Origin: Jaltomata sinuosa
Taxonomy: Eukaryota; Streptophyta; Magnoliopsida; Solanales; Solanaceae
Direction of reading: 5' to 3'
Length of the DNA: 64,000 bases
Assembly: GCA_003996215.1 (NCBI GenBank)
Contig: QJPP01001724.1
Location: forward strand, 186,001 to 250,000
A program made the position numbers and the translations under genes. This document shows, piece by piece, positions 48,484-58,460 of this stretch; the first letter of the stretch is position 1, and the number at the start of each line of letters is the position of its first letter. The notes beneath the pieces were generated by a model. It was given only the letters and a program-made list of their open reading frames with translations. It did not search any database and was not told the origin of the DNA.

Positions 48484-49037
48484 TTTTCTAATTGGAGGGC
48501 CAAAGCTAAGGGCAGCTAAAGCTTGTGATGCTTTTGTTGAACTTGCTGATTCTTCTGGTTATGCAATGGCAATGATGTAATCAGAAAAAGGGCTACTAGA
48601 AGAACATCACCCTCACTTCATTGTCACTTACTGGGGTGTAGTAGGCACATCCATTGCACGGAAATTGTTGAATCAGCTGATGCTTACTTGTTTGCTGGTT
48701 TGATTTTCAATGACTACAACTTTGTTAGATACTCTCTCTGATCAAGAGATAGAAGGCGTTAATCGTGCAACCTGATAGAGTTGTAATTGGGAATGGACTA
48801 GCATTTGGTTGCATCCTAATGAAAGATTTCCTCCCTGAACTAGCAAAGAAAATAAAGAAAAACAAAACTACTTATGAAAACTATCGTCTGATCTTTGTTC
48901 CTAAAGGGACTCCTCAAAAGTCAGACCCTAATGAACCTCTAAGGTGTCAATGTTCTGTTCCAACATGTACAAAAGATGTGATTGATGAGACAAGGGATTC
49001 TTTGTTCAATTGCCAGAAGCTTAAGTTACCAGAAGGA
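48484..49037 (+). pseudogene. PDC: Pyruvate decarboxylase gene fragment captured by CACTA element G
   Basis: The plus strand reads, across several frames, GGPKLRAAKACDAFVELAD, EEHHPHFIVTYWGVV, EIVESADAYLFAGLIFNDY, VQPDRVVIGNGLAFGC-LMKDF, KNKTTYENYRLIFVPKG, VNVLFQHVQKM and FNCQKLKLPEG. These follow the order of plant pyruvate decarboxylase (thiamine-diphosphate enzyme, pyruvate to acetaldehyde in fermentation) through its central domain towards the C-terminal domain. It has an in-frame TGA or TAA after AMAMM, at least three frame changes and a gap of about ten residues after the QKM block, and it stops near a likely exon end. No flanking PDC exons were found. It cannot make enzyme; effect on a host PDC gene through RNA is possible but unsupported. 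Confidence 0.82.
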
Positions 49038-49320
49038 TGACCCTCTATAAAAGGAAGTAGCTAATGGTCCTTTTAGTAGGCTGCATTTTTGTAGACTACC
49101 TTGCTTTTGTATTTCTTCTTTCTCATGATCATGTCTCAATCACATAGTAGTCCAAGTAATTTGAACTACACAAAATATAGACAAGTCAGCAATTTGAGAC
49201 TTGAAAAGATTTAAAGGCACTTGGACAAAATTAAATTTTAGATAGCTGACATTTGAATTTTTTTCTATATATAAAGTTTTTGTGTTTGTACATACTATTT
49301 ACAGAAATTCTTTTTGATAG
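49038..49320 (+). other. Intron-like spacer between PDC fragment and En/Spm fragment
   Basis: AT-rich and without frame. It ends TTTACAGAAATTCTTTTTGATAG, with AG directly before the En/Spm-type coding frame, which could be a 3' splice site. If used, the PDC exon would be upstream in the same transcript. Confidence 0.35.
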
Positions 49321-49590
49321 GCTGAACTTCAGAATCGTCAAAATTCCGAGGAAACAACAGATGATGCATTCAGGGCAGTGTTTGGAAAGGAGCAGCCTGG
49401 TCAACTTAGATGCTATGGTAGATCAGTGAAAGCAACTTCTATGAAAAGAGATTAGGAAACGAACAAGCTTAAACAAAAGCATGCCAATGAAGTCAGTTCT
49501 CTTAACGAAGAAATGTGTGAAATTACAGAAGAAATGTGACATTTTTTTAGTCAATTGGTGCAAAACAACCTTGGATTGAATGTTTAAGAT
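49321..49590 (+). pseudogene. En/Spm-type (Ptta-like) protein fragment of element G
   Basis: Reads AELQNRQNSEETTDDAFRAV, FGKEQPGQLRCYGRSVKATS and, after a TAG, NKLKQKHANEVSSLNEEM. The FGKE.PG..R.YG block followed by a coiled coil is what I recall for the Ptta/En/Spm plant transposase family encoded by CACTA elements, often the DNA-binding accessory protein. Two in-frame stops and its short length mean it is not functional. It agrees with the CACTA identity from the ends. Confidence 0.6.
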
Positions 49591-51117
49591 ATACCAGGGT
49601 GTGCTAGATCTAACCTTCCTTTACCCATTGATGCAAGTAGTGCACGAGTTGTAAGAGGGATAACACTTTTAAATTCTTCTGGCTCAACTGACAAATCGGT
49701 TCTTGAAAAGGTATTTTATATTTTATTCTTTTGCATTCTCAATCTCATCACCATATTGATGAGAACTCTTCCTCAAATACTCATTGTGTACAATGGGCTT
49801 TGGTCAGTTGGTCCCTGCTGATCTGTAGTTAGTTGTTTGTGCCATGTATTATCGTGTCTAGCTTCAAGGGAATTTCTTGCTTAGTATGAATTATTATGAA
49901 ACCATATCTTGTTGACCTATTAGTGAATCAGAGTTTGTACTAGCTGGGGGTTCTAACTTTTATTAAATGTGCATTGCATATGTATTATTTATCCACCACT
50001 GTGTTGCTAAAATGATCAACTTGTGTGCTATTTTTGTATGAACATACAGAGTTGTCTAATTATGAACATAGTACCTACAGTCTAATAGTACTACACCAGG
50101 TGTACAAATGTGAGTTGTGAGGTGTATAAATGTGAATAAATTTTTAGCACTGCAGAAAATCCTCTAATAGTCAGCCATTAATAGTTTGATCAATGGAAAA
50201 ACTTAAGTATTTGTGACTTAGGTCCCAATTGTATACTAGTATTAGTAACTAAGTAATAGTTGTCTTTCTCACCATACTTGCAATATTTTAGGTATATCCA
50301 GACAGAAGAAAAGCCTTATTCAGTAAATAGAGGAGCTAGAATTCCATCAGATCATTTAAATCCCTTTTTGTCTAACTTTCCTTTTTGTCTAACATTTATT
50401 GTTGGTTTTAGAAGATGAAAAAATTGTAAATGACAAAACTGGCTTGGAGCTTGCTCATGCCAAAAGGCAGTTGATAACAAAGTGATAAATTCTTTGTGGA
50501 ACATCATGACATTGGATGTCTCACTGTAATGCAGCACATGCCACAAAAAGATTAGAAAAACCTTCTAGTCGGTTTCCCCTCCATAGATTATGTATTGAAA
50601 AGACCAATGGTGAGATACTAGAAAATAATCATGGTTACATGTATACCACACATGTAAAATGCAACTAATGATTGATTGAATGAAGTATTATGTTTTTTTT
50701 ACATCAGTCATTCTTGAGTATACAAGTTGATTACTAATGAAAAGATATGGAGAACAACTTTTTGATTTTGTTTTGTGCATTTTTATGGATGAGTAGTGTT
50801 GAGCATGATGTTTTTTCTAACTTTTAATTTCATTTTGAATGTGTAGGAAAATGCGGGTGATCGAAGTTGAATGGTGGTCACAAGTCAACTCAATCGATTG
50901 AAGTGAACAATAAAGAGTTTTTGAACTATTGTTTTATATGTTTGAATACATTTGGTTTTGTGTAGAATTCATCGGTAGAACAAATCTTTAAATAATTGCT
51001 TTCTAAGCATGTGTAGTACAAGACATGTTTTTTTTTGAAGTTTATTGTAAATCTACCCATTTGAATTATTTATGAAGTAATTTGATGTTTGAGATCATTT
51101 TCCAATTAGAAATTATG
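49591..51117 (+). other. Element G interior, right part, no recognised gene
   Basis: AT-rich with scattered short frames. 49,600-49,710 (NLPLPIDASSARVVRGITLL-like) may be one more degenerate exon of the En/Spm protein gene, but I cannot support it. 50,400-50,560 shows no domain on either strand. Confidence 0.35.
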
Positions 51118-51533
51118 GCTCTAAAAATTCTAGACAATGTTGTCACACTTGAAAAGTGTGGCTATAGGGATGTCAATTGTGTGGCATGCACATAAGAAAA
51201 TGTACACTTTATAAGTGTTGTTGTGGAGGAGGTATAAAAGGCTATGCTTTTAAAGCGTGGCCAATAACAAAGAAAAGGCCACACTTTAAAGTGTAGTTTT
51301 ATCACATAAGAGTGTTGCTGATGAGATACTACAAAGTGTGACCATTGTACCTCATCAGCCACACTTTCTAAGCGTAGCTACTAGCACAACATTTCAAAAG
51401 CGTGGCCTAAAGTCAAGGGTTACACCTCTTTAGGCCACCCCCGAAAAAAGCATTTCCTAAAGTCAAAAAACGTAGCCTTCGATCAAAGACCACACTTTTT
51501 GCTAGTTTAGTCCACACTTTACAGGGGTGGTAA
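51118..51533. repeat. Right subterminal repeats of element G
   Basis: About ten copies in both orientations of AAAGTGTGGCTA / AAAGCGTGGCC. Examples are near 51,150, 51,250, 51,278, 51,330, 51,358, 51,398, 51,488 and 51,512. A perfect palindrome ACACTTTAAAGTGT is at 51,281-51,294. Dense subterminal motifs are the transposase-binding region of CACTA elements. Confidence 0.8.
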
Positions 51534-51551
51534 GCCTAAAATGTTGTAGTG
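51534..51551 (-). repeat. Right terminal inverted repeat of element G
   Basis: On the minus strand CACTACAACATTTTAGGC, with the complete CACTA end, followed on the plus strand by the CAT duplication. Confidence 0.88.
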
Positions 51552-51588
51552 CATTGCTGCAACTATCCCCATGGGGTGAATGGAAGAA
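51552..51588 (+). pseudogene. LINE endonuclease, 37-bp middle piece
   Basis: The only LINE DNA between elements G and F. It continues the frame from 43,720 as CCNYPHGVNGR, and with 63,361 onward gives NGRIWLLW, a conserved plant L1 endonuclease block. Its first 3 bp are G's duplication and its last 5 bp F's. Confidence 0.85.
51584..51588. repeat. Target site duplication of element F, left copy
   Basis: AAGAA. The right copy at 63,356-63,360 is TAGAA, one substitution. The LINE coding frame (NGR-I-WLLW) shows that AAGAA is the original. Confidence 0.8.
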
Positions 51589-51820
51589 TGTAATGACTCT
51601 TCCGGTCATTTCCACGTATACATTTTCCTTCTACCGTTAGAGCTTGTTTGTAGCGGCCCCAAGTCATTTAAGGCTTGTCGGGACCGGTATTTCGGTGCCG
51701 GGTCCATTTGTTTTGTCATATGATAAGTTTTGAAGTCAAGCAAGTCGGAAAAAGTTATCGTAAGTTTCTTTAATAAATTTTCTGAACTTTAGGTAAAATG
51801 TCTCAGAGCCTTTCTCTCAT

Positions 51821-51828
51821 TATATAAA
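51821..51828 (+). promoter_or_regulatory. TATA box in left LTR of element F
   Basis: TATATAAA, about 230 bp into the LTR and kept in place in element D (CTATAAAG) in front of GAGTTAG. The right LTR copy is shortened to ATATAAAG (60,301-60,309). Inferred promoter. Confidence 0.5.
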
Positions 51829-52473
51829 GAGTTAGAAGTCCCCCGAAATACCAAATCGAAGGTCTACGAGTTTAGTTTCCAACACAAAAAAACCTCGAGT
51901 CCAACTGATCTCGGAGTAAAAAGTTATGACTGTTTTACCGCGGACTGTCCGGCAGAAACCGGGTCGCGAACCGGGTAGCGAATTGGGTCGGGTCAAAATC
52001 GATTTAAAGCCTCAAATTCACGTTTTAAAACGCCATTTCAGTTCTGAAACAGTGAGAAAACATAAGGGAGGGTTCCAAGAGAGTTCTTGAGTATCAAAAT
52101 CGTGCGATGGTGAATTGCGAACCTAAATTTAAGAATTTTATTAGCATCGCGCATATATTTGAAAATATTTTATTTTAAAGTTATATTTTTTTATTACCTT
52201 TTTTTAAAAGTATTTTAAAGGTCAATGAAAAATACTTTTATTATGATATAATTATGTATGTACTTATTTTATAAGGTTTGTATACATTGTAATATTTTAA
52301 CGGAGATAGTAAATTTAGTTATGTTGAAACTTATTATTATAATATAGTAAGTTTTATGGGAAATGATTTTCTATTAGTTATGGTATATTTAAAAAGTTAT
52401 ATATATTTTACCACGAACCTGTGCAATACTCGGGTACTTACATAATGAGATAAGGATAGCTTGGGTGGTGGCA

Positions 52474-52499
52474 CCTCCACTTCCACGTGGAAGTGGAGG
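52474..52499. repeat. 26-bp perfect palindrome with G-box core (left LTR of F)
   Basis: Two 13-bp arms without a spacer, centred on CCACGTGG. CACGTG is the plant G-box bound by bZIP and bHLH factors. Perfectly kept in the right LTR (60,940-60,965). The arms could also fold as a hairpin in RNA. Confidence 0.85.
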
Positions 52500-54881
52500 G
52501 ATAGTGCAACCATTAAATGCAATACATGGGTGGAGGGGTATTACTTATATCTATATAAATTAATAGTTAGACAAAATTATGTTAAATTACATGTCGGCAG
52601 CAGTTCCATCATTTACATACACTGCTAAGGTGATCTTTTCCTTCATTACTTCCATTAAACATAAGTTTAAAGGTCCAATATGACTTGAAGCATATTCATA
52701 TGCGTATGATTGGAGAAGTTTAGGAGAAAAATCATTTTGACAATTTATTCAGTTATCGAAAGAAAATTAATTATCTACGACAAGTTATTCAAGCCCGAGT
52801 TCGAGTTTGATTTCGTGTTGGAGCTTTTTCGGAGAGGTTCAAGCTTGTCATTGGACGACAGGTAGGTTATGGTTTAAAATCCCTAGACTTAGCATATATC
52901 GGATAAAATTGTACTAGATGGCATCCTTGGGTTGGATTATTAGGTTGGCACCACAGACCTCGACCGCTTTATTCATGTCCGCCTAATTTTGTTCCTCCGT
53001 TGCTTGTAGTACTTGCCGATATATTTTATTTACCCTTGTGGTCCTGTGAGGCCTTGTTGACTCTGGAACATAGAAGGTGAGATTTTGGGAATGTCCGCGA
53101 TTACCGGGCATAGAATTATCCTTCTAGGCTGGTTATGCTTGCTGAGTAGTTGTGGGCCTGTGCAAGGTCGATAGGTTGATTGTGATCTGTTGGGCAGCTA
53201 TTGTGTGTGATCATACCATTTCCATGCATATAAAGAGGTTTTATCCATGTTTTACTATGGTTTGGGCTTCGGGCCTACTGACACTATTTTCTAAACCTTG
53301 CATGGCCCCGGGGGCCCATTTTTTTTATGGGAATAAATTGGAAATGGTTTGATTTAACTTGTGAATATTCTTGGGTAAAAGAAAGTAAAATTATGATTTA
53401 AATCATCAGTTTTACGATTAACGCTAGACTCGGCATGGCTGGGGTGCTAGTTGAGTTTTCTTGCTACTTGAGATGATTTTTAGCCTAAGTCGGTCCGAGC
53501 ACCTGAGATGACTTTCTACTGTTTAGACCCGGTTATCCCCTGGAACCCTTGGAGGGGTTTTTGAGATATTTTCCTACTACTTTAGTCCTGGACAGGGTCT
53601 GGGCACACATATTAGAGACTGGGTCTCTATCTTGAACCAGGACTTGCTTCCGGATGACATGTTTTGATACTGAGTTTTAGTATGGGGTAAGGGACCTCCA
53701 TGGACCTTGCCATCTAGGCCTGGGGCTGCGGGCTGCGTGTGCCGGAGGAAGGGTATACGGTGGAGTAGAGTTATACGGGCGGTTTTCTTCCATGGAACCT
53801 ACCTGCTGGGCCGGATCGGCACCGGAGGAGGTACATACAGAGATACCATTTCACTTGAGATCTTCATGCATCATATCATTCAGTGTTTGAGGATCCACCA
53901 TTGTTTGTTATTTATTGATTGTACGCTCCGGTAGTATGGGATGCCGGGGGGTTTGTTTTCACTTGTTTGTGTTCCTCGGTTGTATGGGCGGCCGGGGGAC
54001 TGTAGGTAGACTCTTGCTATTTACTTATAGAATTGTTCCCTGTTACGGTTAAGTAAGAAATTGGTTACTGCTAGACCGTTAGTTTCTGGATTTGAAGCTT
54101 AATATGATTGGTTGAGTTTGATTCATGTCTCTAAGCGTGCCTATCATTACTCTTTCTCTCTTCTTCTTACACTTGAGGTTACCGGTATACTGTCCATTTC
54201 GTAAACTTATTATGTATACACTGTTATTGCAAGGACCCCAGGTGCGTTGTTTCTTACTTTCACCTGTGCCTATGGTGTATATATTTTGCTTGCTGGCCTC
54301 ACATGTGGTTATGTTGACTTCCCTCTGGGCTAGTTCCTGTGTACCTTTTGTTGATTTCTGTGACTACTTGCTTCTATTCTGTCTGTTACTATGCTTTTAT
54401 CTTATATGTGCCCAGTCTGCCTATGATACCTACTGGGTACCTTATGCTTCTCATTTGGTGCTCACCCTACTCCTTGCATCTTTGGGTGCAGATCCTAGCG
54501 TGGGCCATCGCTGTTAGATCGCTGTAATTCATGCTTGGAGATCTGTTGGGGATTACTTCAGACTGAGGGTGAGCTCTTGGCGATCGGAGCTTAGCTTTAG
54601 TTTATCTTTTGCTTCATGTACTCTATTACCATTCAGAGACATCTATATATATTGTTTTTGATCATTTGTACTCCATGTATGTAGTTTTGGCTCTATACTA
54701 TGATACCAGGTCTTGGGGTTTGGTTTAGTTTCCGCATATGTATACATATACTCCTGTTAACTATTCTTTCGCTTATTTGTTAGATAGTAGCCCATTACTA
54801 ACTGTCTTGGGCTACAAGAATTAGTTTGCCTACTGGGGGGTATAGGTTCCATCATGACCGAGAAATCGGGTCGTGACAACT

Positions 54882-54893
54882 TGGTATCGGAGC
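54882..54893 (+). other. Primer binding site of element F
   Basis: TGGTATCGGAGC, one mismatch from the initiator tRNA-Met complement, three bases after the LTR end. Confidence 0.85.
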
Positions 54894-55091
54894 TCTAAGT
54901 TCACCGGTGTAATCGGTATATGAGCCAATGTCTAGTAGAGTCCTGCGGATCCGAGCGGAGACGTCCGTACTCAATCTGTGGGAGGCTACAGTGGCATTTT
55001 AGGAAATTTGACTCTTTCATTGCTTCGGTGTCGTGTGTAGAATCCTTGAAGTTTCTGGAAATCTCATTTGCTCTACCTCATTCTTCTGCAG

Positions 55092-56455
55092 ATGGTTCAT
55101 ACGAGATCATTGGCATCACGCGGAGATAAGCCTCCCACTCCAGCTAAGGGTCGAGGACTCCCTCGAGCAGTGGCACTTGCTAGAGCTACTAGAGTTGAGA
55201 TAGATCCCGAGCAACATGTGGATAGGGGGCAGCGCAGGTACCACCAGCTCCAGTACCAGCTCCAGTACCAGCTCCAGCGCCAGCTCCAGTACCAGCTCCA
55301 GTGCCCACTTCTGTGCCAGCTTTAGCCGCAGCTCAGTCTACAGATATTCGGGGATAACTATTATAGCTTTTGGATATGATTAGAGAGAGGCCTTTTGAGG
55401 TAGCGCAGACATCCGCTCAGGGGGCAGCCCTGGGTGCACAGAGTTCAGGAGCGCAGCCTGCTACTATGGCTCCTCGTGCGGAGGTCATTCCGGTCCCATC
55501 TGTTGCACAGCCTCTTGCTCTTCGCCCAACTATGACAGAGGCAGAGCAGAAGGCGTTAGGTAGGTTTTTGAGGTTAGCACCTCCGAGGTTTGCTGGTACT
55601 TCTAGACAGGATCCACATGACTTTATTACTACATGTGAGGAGATGTTGCATCATTTGGGTTTGTTGGAGACTCACGGGTTTGGTTATACTACCTATTAGT
55701 TAGGGGGCCTAGTGAAGTTATGGTGGAGGGCTCATGTTGCTTGTAGACCACCATCGTCACCTCCTTTGACCTGGTCTGAGTTTTATGAGGCCTTTATGGC
55801 CAAGTTCCTACCTCAGAGTGATCATAAGCGTCGCAGGGAGCAGTTTACTCACCTTATGCAGGGGTCTACGACTGTCTCGGAGTATGAGACCCGTTTTCAT
55901 CAGCTAGCACCATTTGGAGCTATGATCATTCCTACCGAGACAGATAGGATTCGCAGATTTGTATGGGGATTAAGGCCAGAGATCAGGCAGCCAGCTGAGA
56001 TATTGATTGCCGATGGTCGGTCATTTCAGGTTATCGTAGACTACGCCCGCAATGTGGAGTACTTACAGCGACATGATCAGGGGTCCAGAGATAAGAGGCC
56101 TCGACATCAGGGTGTCTACAGTGGTTCCAGATATGGTGGTAGAGGTCCTGGCCAGTGGAGCCAGAGTTATAAGCCACAGCAGCACCAGGGTCAGTGCAGC
56201 CGACCGGTTCAGGCTTCCCTTCAGACTTTCGGTAGTACCCAGTTCGAGCAGGGTCAGAGCAGCCATAAGGGCTATTGCGGCCAGTCTTCGAGCGGTACAG
56301 TTTCTGGGGCATCAGGCCGTGGTGGTTATACGAGATCTGCTGGTTTATCTCGATCGAGTAGGCCGCCAGGGGCTTGTTTTACTTGTGGTGTGATTGGTTA
56401 TTTTGCTAGAGGTTGCCCTCAGCAGGGTACAGTTCAGTTGGCTGATCCTTTGTGA
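55092..56455 (+). pseudogene. Gag of element F
   Basis: Starts MVHTRSLASRGDKPPTPAKG at 55,092. A frameshift just before 55,238 leads into a PAPV-type proline/alanine repeat (GCTCCAGTACCA units) and then the main frame. Retrotrans_gag core: FLRLAPPRFAGTSRQDPHDF, LKLWW-like KLWWRAHVA, WSEFYEAFMAKFLPQSDHKR and EYETRFHQLAPF. A Q/G/S-rich linker precedes one zinc knuckle, CFTCGVIGYFARGC (56,375-56,416), whose His is Tyr (codon 56,399-56,401). Stops: TAA 55,355, TAG 55,364, TAG 55,697 and TGA 56,453. Gag packages element RNA; this copy cannot make full-length protein. Confidence 0.9.
55238..55320 (+). repeat. 12-bp coding repeat in gag of element F
   Basis: Copies of CCAGCTCCAGTA (Pro-Ala-Pro-Val), about six, in the gag N-terminal region. 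The frame change of gag occurs at its left edge, so slippage or an indel there is a likely cause. Confidence 0.75.
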
Positions 56456-57160
56456 GCAGTTCATCCCCCGGCTAGAGGGGGTGGTCGTCAGAGTAGAGGC
56501 GGTGCTCCGCGCGGCAGAGCAGGTGGTAGGGATGACGGTCGGGCAGGTAGAGGTCGTCATCAGTTTTACGCGGTCCCTACGAGACCAGAGGCAGAGGCCT
56601 CAGATGTTGTGATTACAGGTACAATTTCTGTGTGCCATCAGTCGGCTATGGTTTTATTTGATCCTGGATCCACTTGTTCATACGTATTTACCTACTTTGT
56701 GCCTTGTTTGGGGTTGGCTAGTGAGCCATTATCTGTTCATGTTTCTGTTTCGACCCCAGTAGGAGATTCTTTAGTAGTGGAACGGATTGTGAGATCTTGT
56801 ATGCTATCTATTGGTGATTCAGAGACTTGGGGTGATTTGATGATTCTTGATATGCTAGACTTTGATGTGATACTGGGCATGGACTGGTTATTCCCTCACC
56901 GTGTGGTTTTGGATTGTTATGCCAAGACCATTACCATACCTGTGCCCGGTGTATCCCCGGTTGTATGGCAGGGTTCTGTTAGCCATGCACCATCTGGGAT
57001 CATCTCTCGTCTTCGAGCTAGGAAGTTGATTTCCCGTGGGTGTTTAGCTTATCTAGCATATGTACGAGATGTTAGTGCTGACCCTACTTCTCATGAGTCT
57101 GTTCCTGTGGTTAGAGACTTCCTCGATGTGTTTTCTACCGACCTGCCACGCCTTCCACCT
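56456..57160 (+). pseudogene. Aspartic protease region of element F
   Basis: After a basic R/G-rich linker (56,466-56,560) the frame reads VITGTISVCHQSAMVLFDPG, STCSYVFTYF and, later, MLDFDVILGMDWLFPHRVVLDC. The catalytic triplet D-x-G is Asp-Pro-Gly, which I recall as common in this chromovirus group in place of D-S/T-G. It cuts the polyprotein in active relatives. Same frame as gag, so gag and pol were one polyprotein. Confidence 0.85.
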
Positions 57161-58050
57161 GAGAGATATATTGATTTCTCTATTGAGCTAGAGTTGGGCA
57201 CTAGGCCCATTTCTATTTCTCCTTACCGTATGGCTCCTGCTGAGTTGAGGGAGCTTAAAGAGAAGCTCCACGATCTGTTAGCTAAGGGGTTTATTAGACC
57301 TAGTGTGTCACCTTAGGGTGCTCCTGTTCTCTTCGTGAAGAAGAAGGATAGGTCGATGTGCATGTGTATTGATTATCGGCAGCTGAATAGGGTGACAGTG
57401 AAGAATAGGTATTCGATGTCGAGGATTGATGACTTGTTTGACCAGCTTCAGGGTTCAGTTGTGTTTTCGAAGATTGATTTGAGGTCTGGCTACCATCAGT
57501 TGAGGATTAGGGCGGAGGACATCCCTAAGACAGCATTCAGGACACATTATGGCCATTATGAGTTCCTGGTGATGTCTTTTGGGTTGACTAATGCCCCCGC
57601 AGCCTTTATGAAGTTGATGCACATGGTTCTTGGCCCGTATTTGGACTCATTTGTGATATTTTTTATAGACGACATCTTGGTATACTCGCATAGTAGAGAT
57701 GAGCATGAGCAGCACTTGAGGGTTATACTACAGACTTTGAGAGGTCATCGGTTGCATGCCAAGTTCTCAAAGTGCGAGTTTTGGCTGGAGTCAGTTGCAT
57801 TCCTAGGGCACGTGGTTTCTAAGAATGGGATTAGGGTTGACCCGGGAAAGATTTCTGCGGTTTGTGATTGGCCTAGACTTACTACTGCTACTGAGGTCCA
57901 CAGCTTTATTGGGTTAGCAGGTTACTACAGACGGTTCGTTGAGGTATTTTCTTCTATAGAAGCACCTTTGACTATGCTGACTAGGAAGGATGTCCCATTT
58001 CAATGGTCGGATCAGTGCGAGGATAGCTTCCAGAGGCTTAAGGCCTTATT
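57161..58050 (+). pseudogene. Reverse transcriptase of element F
   Basis: RTISISPYRMAPAELRELKE-type entry segment, TAG at 57,314-57,316 (where Trp of SPWGAP is expected), then VLFVKKKDRSMCMCIDYRQL, FSKIDLRSGYHQLRI, AFRTHYGHYEFLVMSFGLTN and the polymerase signature FIDDILVYS (57,662 onward). Both catalytic Asp are intact. It ends with FLGHVVSKNGIRVDP and FIGLAGYYRRF of the connection region. It copies element RNA to DNA in active relatives. Confidence 0.92.
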
Positions 58051-58460
58051 GACTTCAGCTCCTGTTTTGGCTTTGCCGGTTGAGGGTCAGAGCTTCTCCA
58101 TGTACTGTGATACTTCTGGGGTGGGTCTTGGTTGTGTGTTGATGTAGCAGGGTCGAGTAATAGCATATGCGTCGAGGCAGCTGAAGGTTCACGAGCGCAA
58201 CTACCCCACTCATGACTTAGAGTTGGCAGCGGTAGTTTTAGAGCTCAAGAATTGGAGGCATTACCTATATGGAGTTCACTTTGAGATCTTCACTGATCAC
58301 CGTAGTCTTCAGTATATCACGAGTCAGCGAGAGTTGAACTCGAGGCAGAGGAGATGGGTCGAGTTACTGAAGGACTATGACTTCACTATTCTGTATCATC
58401 CGGGCAAGGCAAACGTGGTAGCGGATGCCTTGAGCCGGAAGGCAGTGAGTATGGGTAGCC
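58051..58460 (+). pseudogene. RNase H of element F
   Basis: All four acidic positions can be read: YCDTSGVGLGC, HDLELAAVV, IFTDHRSLQY and VVADALSRK. A TAG at 58,145-58,147 replaces a Gln codon after LGCVLM. It removes element RNA from RNA-DNA hybrids in active relatives. Confidence 0.9.

Larger units (their letters stand above)
43721..51551 (+). mobile_element. Element G: non-autonomous CACTA (En/Spm) transposon, 7.8 kb
   Basis: Left end AACTACAATATTTTAGGC (first base of CACTA mutated), right end CACTACAACATTTTAGGC on the minus strand, with a CAT target duplication and dense subterminal repeats of AAAGYGTGGCY type at both ends. Removing it restores the LINE frame (YWNH then CCNYPHGVNGR). Inside are an En/Spm-type protein fragment (49,321-49,590), a pyruvate decarboxylase gene fragment (48,484-49,037) and a probable SINE (46,268-46,447). 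No TNPD-type transposase was seen, so it depends on another element. Strand is given by the En/Spm fragment. Confidence 0.88.
51589..54878 (+). repeat. Left LTR of element F
   Basis: 3,290 bp, TG..CA. Contains a TATA motif (51,821-51,828), an AT-rich block (~52,130-52,440), a 26-bp perfect palindrome (52,474-52,499) and a 3' half alignable with element D's LTR (for example 53,560-53,830 with 31,420-31,680). Open frames inside have no domains. Confidence 0.93.

Noticed and set aside
56031..56560. Minus-strand and alternative-frame ORFs over gag of F
   Set aside because: Caused by the Q/G/S-rich linker; the true frame is fixed by the Gag core and zinc knuckle.
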